Below, one piece after another: positions 57,709 to 64,000 of a stretch of DNA of 64,000 nucleotides; positions within the stretch are counted from its first letter, which is position 1; each line of letters starts with the position of its first letter. The stretch spans positions 3,410,001 to 3,474,000 of the forward strand of contig NZ_AP024828.1 in NCBI RefSeq assembly GCF_019668465.1, read 5' to 3'. A program made the translations under genes and the position numbers. The DNA is from Mycobacterium senriense (GTDB taxonomy: Bacteria; Actinomycetota; Actinomycetes; Mycobacteriales; Mycobacteriaceae). The notes beneath the pieces were generated by a model. The model was not told the DNA's origin. It worked only from the letters and a program-made list of their open reading frames with translations, and searched no databases.

Positions 57709-58511
57709 TGCCAATTCGGTTTGCGTTTCTCGACGAACGCCCTGGGGCCTTCGGCCGCGTCCTCGGTGCGCAGCACACGTTCGCGGAAAGTTTCGGCGAG
57801 TATCTCCGCCTCGTGCAGTGGCACGTTCAGGCCCTTGAGGATCGCCAGTCGGGTGCCCCGAACAGCGAGCGGCGCATTGGAATTGACGATCTCGGCGATC
57901 TCGTGAGCTCGCTCCAGCAGGTTGTCGTGCTCGACGATCTCGCTGATCAGCCCGAGCTCGTAGGCGCGTTGTGCGCTCATTCGCTCGTGCTTGCCCATCA
58001 AGGCCATTCGCAGCGCGATCGAGCGGGGCAACACCCGAGACACCCGCACCAGTTCCCGGCCGGCCACCAATCCGATGCTGACGTGTGGATCGAAGAAGGT
58101 CGCCTGCTCGGAAGCGATGACGATGTCGGTCGTCGTGACCCAGTCCATCCCGGCGCCACAGCAGATTCCGTTCACGGCGGTCAGCACGGGCTTGGCCATG
58201 GTGCGGAACGGCGGCGTGCCCTCCTGGGGCGCCTCCCATTGGTCGTACGTGGACAGGTACGGCCGCTCGTAGATCACTTTGCCGTCTTCGGGGATCTCTT
58301 TGACGTCGGCGCCGGTGCAGAACGCGCGGCCGGTGCCGGTCACGATGGTCAGCCATACGTTGTCGTCGTTTTCGGCCTCGTCGTAAGCGGCTCGCAGCTC
58401 GGTGATCATGTGTGGGCTGAGCGCATTGAGCGCATCCGGGCGGTTCAGGGTGACAGTCGCGGTGTGCCCGTCGACTTCGTACTTGATCGTGTCGAACGAA
58501 TCAGTGGGCAT
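57699..58511 (-). CDS. Crotonase-fold protein 2 (EchA-like, atypical active site)
   Basis: 270 residues. FCTGADVKEI and GICCGAGMDW form the oxyanion hole. The two hydratase glutamate positions carry Asp (GMDWVTTTD) and His (FFDPHVSIGL). The Asp/His combination and DPHVSIG motif are shared with crotonase 1, pointing to a hydrolytic or retro-Claisen reaction. It follows crotonase 3 by 15 bases on the minus strand. Confidence 0.82.
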   Translation of the reverse strand: MPTDSFDTIKYEVDGHTATVTLNRPDALNALSPHMITELRAAYDEAENDDNVWLTIVTGTGRAFCTGADVKEIPEDGKVIYERPYLSTYDQWEAPQEGTPPFRTMAKPVLTAVNGICCGAGMDWVTTTDIVIASEQATFFDPHVSIGLVAGRELVRVSRVLPRSIALRMALMGKHERMSAQRAYELGLISEIVEHDNLLERAHEIAEIVNSNAPLAVRGTRLAILKGLNVPLHEAEILAETFRERVLRTEDAAEGPRAFVEKRKPNWQCR

Positions 58512-58526
58512 TGATCATCCCTTCGA

Positions 58527-59387
58527 TCATCGGCCATCGAATTTCGGTGGGCGTCGCTGCCGGAAGGCCTCCAGGCCCTCCTTGAAATCGCTTGTCCGGC
58601 AGGACAGTTCCAGGTTGAACAGCTCCTGGGTCAGCGATTGGCTCAGCGTTGCTTGCTGGCCGAAGTTCAGGGCCTGTTTGGCCAGGCCGATTGCGGCCGT
58701 CGGTCCGGAGGCCAGTCGGCGCACCAACTCCTCGGCGGCGTGGTCGAGGTCGGGTGTGCCCACCGCCTGGTGAATCAATCCCCAATCGGCCGCATCCGGC
58801 GCGCTCACCTTCTCGCCGAGCAGCAGCATGCGCCTGGCCCGCGCCATGCCGACGAGCCGGGGCAGTAACCAGGTGGATCCGGAGTCCGGGCTGAACCCGC
58901 GGTCGATGAAGGGCTCCCAGAACACCGCATCGTCGGCGGCCACGGTGAAGTCGGCGGCCAGCGCGAGGTTGCAGCCGAATCCCACGGCCCAGCCCCGCAC
59001 GCTGCACACCACCGGCAACTGGATGGTCGCCACGAGCTCGATCACCCGGTGCGCGGCGTGCGGGATCCGTCGGACCAGATCGCCGGTGCGGGGACGCTGC
59101 CCGCCCGGATTGTTTGCGGCCACCCAGTCGGCGCCGGCGCAGAAGTCGTCGCCCGCGCCGCGGATGTGGACGGCTCGCAGCGAATCGTCGGCGCCGGCAT
59201 CGGTCAGTGTTTGGACCAGATTACCGATCATTAACTGCGTCAACGAATTACGCCGGGATGGACGGTCGATCGTCACCCGTAATACCGCGCCGTCGCGGTG
59301 CACTGTTACCGAACCCTCGGCACCGGCCGTGTCGGCCCCCTGACTCACCGTCGAATCCGGCCTTTCTTCGCCGATACGGTTACCCAT
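58527..59387 (-). CDS. Crotonase-fold protein 3 (EchA/isomerase-like)
   Basis: 286 residues from the ATG at 59387; a GTG at 59348 is an alternative because no ribosome-binding site precedes the ATG (a leaderless transcript is possible). FCAGADWVAAN and GWAVGFGCNLAL form the oxyanion hole. The first Glu position is Asn and the second is Phe (FWEPFIDRG), with FSPDSGSTWLLPRLVG resembling dienoyl- or enoyl-CoA isomerases that use an Asp. First gene of the reverse operon. Confidence 0.82.
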   Translation of the reverse strand: MGNRIGEERPDSTVSQGADTAGAEGSVTVHRDGAVLRVTIDRPSRRNSLTQLMIGNLVQTLTDAGADDSLRAVHIRGAGDDFCAGADWVAANNPGGQRPRTGDLVRRIPHAAHRVIELVATIQLPVVCSVRGWAVGFGCNLALAADFTVAADDAVFWEPFIDRGFSPDSGSTWLLPRLVGMARARRMLLLGEKVSAPDAADWGLIHQAVGTPDLDHAAEELVRRLASGPTAAIGLAKQALNFGQQATLSQSLTQELFNLELSCRTSDFKEGLEAFRQRRPPKFDGR

Positions 59388-59437
59388 ACAGTAGGCAATA
59401 CGATTGATACGCTGTATAAGTTAGCAAGGATACGCTG
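59386..59437. promoter_or_regulatory. Repeat-rich divergent promoter region
   Basis: Contains an inverted pair ATACAG (59386-59391) and CTGTAT (59412-59417), a short dyad CAAT-ACG-ATTG (59396-59406) and a direct repeat GATACGCTG (59406-59414 and 59429-59437). Lies between the reverse ligase/crotonase operon and the forward thioesterase gene. Likely binding region for the TetR or GntR protein; none of the elements matches a consensus I know. Confidence 0.4.
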
Positions 59438-59546
59438 CCTGCGAAACAACCCGGGGTGAAACAGAGACCCATGGCCGCGCCGGCGACGATGCGGAGCGCA
59501 GCGATGTGGGGGTACCTCCCGCTTGCGGGGGAGAGGAGTGGCGCAG

Positions 59547-60242
59547 ATGACTTTGTCGGAGGGGCATGCCGCGCCCGCGTCGACGGGCAACGGCGACGCC
59601 AGATTCGGCGAGGCGCCGCTCGCCCAGACCGTCGCCGCAGCTGCCGCCATGCGGCGCCTGAGCTCGCTGCTGGTCTCCCTCGAGCACCCGCACCGCGCGG
59701 TCGACGCCATGCTGCAGAAGTTCGCCGAATGGGAGGGCGAGCTGTCGGCCGCGGCGCCCGCGGACAACGCGCCGCGCATCGGCGAACTGCCCGACGATCC
59801 TCGCCGCGTCTACCTCAACCACGCAACCGACATCGGTGCGTACAACCCGTGCTTTCCCGAATACCGGTTCGACCGATTAGATGCCGAGAACGCAACGGGC
59901 AGTGTCGAGTTCCCGCTGGTCTACGAGGGGCCGCCGGGGCTGGTGCACGGCGGATTCGTGGGCGTGTTCTTCGACTGCGTCATACAGCACCACAACTGTG
60001 TCACCGGGATGTCCGGCAAGACCCGATCCCTGGTGGTGACCTTCCGCCGCCCGACGCCGGTGCTGACCGAGCTGCGATTCGACATCACCCGCTCCGAGGG
60101 TGAGCGCGGCATCACGTCGACCGGGCGGCTGTTTCTCGACGACGACGTCCTGTGTACCGGCGAGGTCAACACATTGGCGTCACGGCCCGAGAAGCTTGCC
60201 GGATCGCGATTCGGCAGGCGCCGAAAGGAGTCCGATACATGA
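59547..60242 (+). CDS. Hotdog-fold acyl-CoA thioesterase (PaaI-like)
   Basis: 231 residues from the ATG at 59547, with AGAGGAG 8 bases upstream. The hotdog core holds GPPGLVHGGFVGVFFDCVIQHHN (HGG motif with a following Asp), typical of PaaI-type thioesterases. An N-terminal helical extension of about 100 residues is unusual for the family. Predicted to release CoA from a pathway intermediate or dead-end acyl-CoA. Overlaps the next gene by four bases. Confidence 0.82.
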   Translation: MTLSEGHAAPASTGNGDARFGEAPLAQTVAAAAAMRRLSSLLVSLEHPHRAVDAMLQKFAEWEGELSAAAPADNAPRIGELPDDPRRVYLNHATDIGAYNPCFPEYRFDRLDAENATGSVEFPLVYEGPPGLVHGGFVGVFFDCVIQHHNCVTGMSGKTRSLVVTFRRPTPVLTELRFDITRSEGERGITSTGRLFLDDDVLCTGEVNTLASRPEKLAGSRFGRRRKESDT

Positions 60243-61147
60243 CCGCCTCGAGCAGCTCAGACGATCGGGTGCTCTTCGACGTCGATCCCGATCGGCACAT
60301 CGCGACCATCACGCTGAACAATCCCAAGCAACGGAACTCGTATGACGCGTCGATGCGTGAGGCAGTCGCCCGTTGCCTGGACCGGGTGGCCGAGGACGAC
60401 GACCTGACAGTGGTGTTACTGCGCGGTGCCGAGGGGGTGTTTTCCACCGGAGCCGACATGAACAACGCCTACGGCTGGTACGGCGCCTCGGCGCCACAGA
60501 GCCAGGTAGCCGCCGACGACCGGGCGGCCAACCGCCGCCCCAGCCAGCGCCGGCGACTTTCCGTGGACCGCAAGTCTTTTGGCTTCTATCACAATTTCAT
60601 GGGCTTCCCGAAGGTGACGGTGGGGGAGATCGCCGGCTACGCCCTCGGCGGCGGCTTCGAGATGGCGTTGATGACCGACATCTCGGTCATCGCGCGCGAC
60701 ACCAAGATCGGCATGCCGGCAACCCGTTTCCTCGGACCCGCGCTCGGCAGCCTGCACATGTTCTTTCACCGGCTCGGGCCGGTGCTGGCCCGGCGCCTGC
60801 TGCTGACCGGCGACATCATCGAGGCGGCTGAGATCGAACACCTCGGAATCTTCACCGACACCTGCGCGCCCGGCGCGGTGACGGCTCGGGCACGCTATTG
60901 GGCCGAAAAGGCGGCGAAGATGCCCGCCGACGGGGTCGTGATCGCCAAGGAGGCATTCCGGCTCGTCGAACAGAGCCAGGCGTACCAGGGCGAAGAGGTC
61001 GCCAGCTATCTGTTCCACGCCTTCGGCACAAATCTGCAATTCGGGCCGGACGAATTCAACTTCATCAAAACCCGTGCGCAGCACGGCGCCAGGGAGGCTT
61101 TTCGGTTACGCGACGAGCACTTCCACGTACCGGAACCCGAAGGCTGA
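60239..61147 (+). CDS. Crotonase-fold protein 4 (EchA-like)
   Basis: 302 residues, longer than usual because of an Arg-rich insertion near residues 90-115 (NRRPSQRRRLSVDRKS). FSTGADMNNAYGW and GYALGGGFEMAL keep the first hydratase Glu; the second position (IGMPATRFLGPALG) lacks it. May be a hydratase variant or an isomerase. ATG overlaps the thioesterase stop (ATGA). Confidence 0.83.
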   Translation: MTASSSSDDRVLFDVDPDRHIATITLNNPKQRNSYDASMREAVARCLDRVAEDDDLTVVLLRGAEGVFSTGADMNNAYGWYGASAPQSQVAADDRAANRRPSQRRRLSVDRKSFGFYHNFMGFPKVTVGEIAGYALGGGFEMALMTDISVIARDTKIGMPATRFLGPALGSLHMFFHRLGPVLARRLLLTGDIIEAAEIEHLGIFTDTCAPGAVTARARYWAEKAAKMPADGVVIAKEAFRLVEQSQAYQGEEVASYLFHAFGTNLQFGPDEFNFIKTRAQHGAREAFRLRDEHFHVPEPEG

Positions 61148-61166
61148 GAAGCCATTTCGAGCGGGG

Positions 61167-61964
61167 TTAGCGGACCGCCGCCGCCTTCGTCCGGCTCCGA
61201 GTGGTAGCCGACTTGGTCGGCTTGCGCTGTCGTGACGGCGCCGCCTTGCCACTTTTCGTTCCCTTTCGCTCTTCGATCAGCCGGCTGGCGTGGTCGAGAA
61301 TGCAGGTCAGGCCGTACTCGAAATTGGTTTCATCGGGCGCGCCGATGCGGTGACCTATCCCGGTCACCTGAGCGAGGAGCGGGGTCTTCTCCGGGTCGAT
61401 GGACACGGCGTCTTCGATGGCCCGGGGGCCGACGTCGGACGACTGGTTCTTTTCATAGAGCCGTTGCAGCACCACCGACCCGCGCACGTGAACCGAAATC
61501 GCCGAGTAGGTGTCGAACGCGTCCTCCGCCGACAGGCCGGCCTGCACCAGGTTGGAGATCGCCTTCTCCATCTCCTGAGCACCCATCCGCGCCGCCTTCG
61601 GGGAAAGGGCCGCCCGAATCAGAATCAGGTCGCACAGAATTGGGTTGCCCATGAACGTCTTACGCATCAATCGCGCGTGGTTGGCCAACGTCTCGCGCCA
61701 GTCGCTGGCCTCGACATAGGGAGTGGCGAAGACGTACTTACTCAGGGCGCGGTCGGTCATCGCGTTGAGGAGGTCGTCCTTCTTGCGGAAGTACCAGTAG
61801 ATGCTCGTCACACCGACACCGAGATGTTTGCCGAGCAGCGGCATGCTCAGATTGTCGATCGACACCTGCTCCGCGAGTTCGAATGCGCCACTGATGATGT
61901 CATCGGGATTGATGGACCCGCGTTCGCGTCGCTGGCGCTTATCGGCGGTTGCCTGTCTTGCCAC
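61167..61964 (-). CDS. TetR-family regulator with basic C-terminal tail
   Basis: 265 residues from the GTG at 61964, chosen because GGAGG lies 8 bases before it; an ATG at 61979 overlaps that site. HTH near residues 20-65 (LSMPLLGKHLGVGVTSIYWYFRKKDDLL). The ligand domain is helical. The last 32 or so residues are a Lys/Arg/Ser/Thr-rich tail (KSGKAAPSRQRKPTKSATTR...), uncommon in TetR proteins and possibly a non-specific DNA contact. Divergent from an SDR, with a long dyad just upstream. Confidence 0.85.
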   Translation of the reverse strand: MARQATADKRQRRERGSINPDDIISGAFELAEQVSIDNLSMPLLGKHLGVGVTSIYWYFRKKDDLLNAMTDRALSKYVFATPYVEASDWRETLANHARLMRKTFMGNPILCDLILIRAALSPKAARMGAQEMEKAISNLVQAGLSAEDAFDTYSAISVHVRGSVVLQRLYEKNQSSDVGPRAIEDAVSIDPEKTPLLAQVTGIGHRIGAPDETNFEYGLTCILDHASRLIEERKGTKSGKAAPSRQRKPTKSATTRSRTKAAAVR

Positions 61965-62016
61965 TACGGGCACCTCCATCAAAATCTGTTTCGTGCATGC
62001 GGTCTGGCAGCCGTGC

Positions 62017-62042
62017 TGCCGGTAATATCGAATTTACCGGCA
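62017..62042. promoter_or_regulatory. 26-base near-perfect dyad upstream of tetR
   Basis: Nine-base perfect arms TGCCGGTAA and TTACCGGCA flank an 8-base centre that is itself partly symmetric (ATCGA). It begins 53 bases upstream of the TetR start codon and 130 bases before the SDR. Length and symmetry fit a TetR operator, probably autoregulatory. Confidence 0.65.
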
Positions 62043-62171
62043 CTTCTTATCTGACCTGCGTATACGCCTTCGTGTCGCATTCTTCCTCTGCTACTGTAAT
62101 ACCTATCGTAGGCTTTTTGGTAAATCGGCTGGACAGGCGAAAATGACCAGACTAGAGCTACGGGTAAAGCG

Positions 62172-62969
62172 ATGGATCTAGGGCTGGCGAATGCCACTGC
62201 GGTGGTAGTCGGCGGTAGCCGCGGGATGGGATTGGCCACGGCGCGCTGCTTTGCCGACGAAGGCGCCAGGGTGGCGGTCGTCGGGCGTAGCCGAGGCGCC
62301 CTCGATGCGGCGGTGACCGATCTCACCCGGCGCGGCAGCCCGGAGGCGGTCGGACTGGCCGCCGACATCCGGGACGACGATGCGGTCGGCGTGGTGTTCG
62401 GCGAGCTCGCGAAGCGATGGGACGGCGAACTCAACGCACTGGTCATCACGGTGGGGCCTGGCGCCGCGGGCACGTTCGAAGATCTGACCGACGACCAGTG
62501 GCGCGAGTCGGTCGAAGACGGCGTGCTGGGGATGGTGCGCTGCGTGCGTGCCGCGCTTCCGCTGTTGCGCAAGGCGCAATGGGCCCGGATCGTCACCTTC
62601 TCGGCGCACTCGACTCAGCGGCAAAGCGTCATGCTGCCGGCCTACACGGCGGCCAAGTCGATGCTGACGAGCGTTTCGAAGAACCTGTCGCTGCTGCTGG
62701 CCAAGGACGAGATCCTGGTGAACGTGGTATCGCCCGGCAGCATCGCGTCGGAATCCCTGGTCGGGTGGGCGAATTCGGTGGGGGTCGACGGCAACGACCC
62801 CTACGCTCTGATGGAGGCCATCGCCAAGCATTTCGGCCATCCTGCGCACATGCCGCGTGCGGGCCTGCCGGACGAAATCGGCCCGGTCGCCGCATTCCTG
62901 GCCTCGCGCCGCAACTCCTACATGACTGGAGCCAACATCAACGTCGATGGCGGCTCAGACTTCACCTGA
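62172..62969 (+). CDS. Short-chain dehydrogenase/reductase
   Basis: 265 residues. NAD(P)-binding VVGGSRGMGLATARCF and VGRSRGALD. The catalytic Ser is in FSAHSTQRQ, and Tyr/Lys in YTAAKSML. ITVGPGAAG replaces the usual NNAG. C-terminal YMTGANINVDGGSDFT is typical. Likely oxidises a hydroxy intermediate of the catabolic cluster. Divergent from tetR and followed 42 bases later by the DapA-family gene. Confidence 0.86.
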   Translation: MDLGLANATAVVVGGSRGMGLATARCFADEGARVAVVGRSRGALDAAVTDLTRRGSPEAVGLAADIRDDDAVGVVFGELAKRWDGELNALVITVGPGAAGTFEDLTDDQWRESVEDGVLGMVRCVRAALPLLRKAQWARIVTFSAHSTQRQSVMLPAYTAAKSMLTSVSKNLSLLLAKDEILVNVVSPGSIASESLVGWANSVGVDGNDPYALMEAIAKHFGHPAHMPRAGLPDEIGPVAAFLASRRNSYMTGANINVDGGSDFT

Positions 62970-63011
62970 TCTTGGTTCAAGAAATCGATTGGCAGACAAG
63001 AGGAGTCGACC

Positions 63012-64000
63012 ATGGCTACGGCAGCAGAGGCGCGTGCGTGGGCGCCCGGCGCGTTGCGGGGGATCGGTGATTCCCTTTACACCCCGTTCTGCGGCACCGA
63101 CGGCGATGACATCGACTGGGACGCGTACCGGACGCTGGTGCGCTACTGCGTGGGCGATCTCGGGCATCCGATGTTGTGGTGCACCAGCGGAATTGCGGAG
63201 TTCTGGTCGCTGACCCTCGACGAGCGCAAACGCCTGCTGGAGGTGGCCGTCGACGAGGCGCGCAGCATCAATCCCGACGTGGTGGTACAGGCCTGCACGG
63301 CGGCCATGTCGGCCAAGGACTGTGTGGATTTGACGGTGCACGCCCAGGAGGCGGGCGCCGACATCGCCTACATCCAAACGCCGATGATGGAGGCACACGG
63401 CGGCGACGGCGTGCTGCGCTTCTTCGAATACGTGGCGGCGCGCACGAATATCGCGTTGGGCATGTTCAATTCGCCTTCGTCCGGCTATGTGTTGACACCG
63501 GCCGAAAGTGCCCGGATTTACCACGAGGTTCCCGCGGTGTGTGCCACCAAGGAGGGCGCCTTCCGGCCGGCGAGCAGCCGGATGCTGCATGAACTGGCGC
63601 CCGGTCTGGCGGTGTGGGAATGTGACAAGACGGTGTACCGGGCCGGGTGGCTGCGCGACGGAATCGTCTGCCCGGCGCAATTGGGCACCGCGGGTTACCT
63701 TTTCGAAACGCCCACGCGACGCCTGTTCTCCGAATACTGGGAGCTGGTGCGCAGCGACAAGCTCGTGGAGGCCATGGACTACGGCCGCGAGTCCGGCCTG
63801 GACCAGTTCGATCTCGACATCGGATCCTGGTGGACGTGCTACCCGGGGCGAGCGGATTACTTCACGCACTGGGGCGGCGCGTTCAAGTACGCCGCGTCGC
63901 TGCTTGGCCTGCCAATCGGGGCGTATCCGCACTCCCGTCCCCCGCAGGCCGAGCTGCCCGCCGCGGCGAAGGCCCAGATCGAGAACGCCTACCAGCGCCT
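63012..64000 (+). CDS. DapA-family (dihydrodipicolinate synthase-like) lyase, 3' end outside the window
   Basis: 329 residues visible, frame open to the window edge. ATG preceded by AGAGGAG at 7 bases. TIM-barrel of the class I aldolase DapA/NanA family: DSLYTPF near the N-terminus, CTSGIAEFWSLTLDERKRLLEVAVDEA, AYIQTPMMEA with the expected Tyr, and ATKEGAF with the predicted Schiff-base Lys. Trp/Cys-rich C-terminal region (GSWWTCYPGRADYF). Within a CoA-catabolic cluster it probably performs a retro-aldol or hydratase-aldolase step rather than lysine biosynthesis. Confidence 0.82.
   Translation, partial: MATAAEARAWAPGALRGIGDSLYTPFCGTDGDDIDWDAYRTLVRYCVGDLGHPMLWCTSGIAEFWSLTLDERKRLLEVAVDEARSINPDVVVQACTAAMSAKDCVDLTVHAQEAGADIAYIQTPMMEAHGGDGVLRFFEYVAARTNIALGMFNSPSSGYVLTPAESARIYHEVPAVCATKEGAFRPASSRMLHELAPGLAVWECDKTVYRAGWLRDGIVCPAQLGTAGYLFETPTRRLFSEYWELVRSDKLVEAMDYGRESGLDQFDLDIGSWWTCYPGRADYFTHWGGAFKYAASLLGLPIGAYPHSRPPQAELPAAAKAQIENAYQR

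Overview
The window is high-GC DNA from a Mycobacterium, most likely non-tuberculous; the species cannot be fixed from the sequence alone. Its backbone follows the M. tuberculosis H37Rv order Rv1320c to Rv1350: HAMP adenylate cyclase, nucS, Rv1322, methylmalonyl-CoA epimerase, fadA4, Rv1324, glgB-glgE / glgP, dinG, pncB, clpS, Rv1332, Rv1333, rhomboid, murI, Rv1339, rphA, rdgB, Rv1342c, lprD, irtA-irtB and fabG2. Gene identities come from recalled homologues; no search was run.

Layout. 1-5000: a 5'-truncated diguanylate cyclase, a divergent LysR/MFS pair, a Pro/Gly-rich lipoprotein and the cyclase. 5055-16082: mismatch-repair endonuclease, propionate and thiolase metabolism, and the GlgE/GlgB/GlgP alpha-glucan genes. 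16368-25559: an accessory block between glgP and dinG. It holds the stump of an MFS exporter, five tandem DegV (fatty-acid-binding, FakB-like) paralogues whose reading frames overlap by the same 8 bases, and a 1479-residue protein joining zinc ribbons, a Ser/Thr kinase, a STAND-type ATPase, a TPR-like region and a class III cyclase. This is the most unusual part of the window. 25563-36250: conserved core genes, but without mec-cysO-cysM. 36346-43448: an M20 amidohydrolase, tRNA-Leu(UAG), a second GarA-like FHA protein, a DCC-family protein, and the siderophore importer irtAB behind a recognisable IdeR box. The mbtL/M/N/K genes that precede irtA in H37Rv are missing here.

43536-64000: an acyl-CoA catabolic region. 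It contains an APH-fold protein, a PPOX protein, a mycofactocin-type SDR, two acyl-CoA dehydrogenases, fabG2, a thiolase, a family III CoA-transferase, a GntR regulator, three acyl-CoA ligases and three crotonases in one tightly overlapping reverse operon, a hotdog thioesterase, a fourth crotonase, a TetR regulator beside a long dyad, an SDR, and a DapA-family lyase cut by the window end. The crotonases lack one or both canonical hydratase glutamates, which suggests other chemistry (C-C cleavage or isomerisation). The substrate is unknown. Several intergenic palindromes beside the regulators are probable operators.
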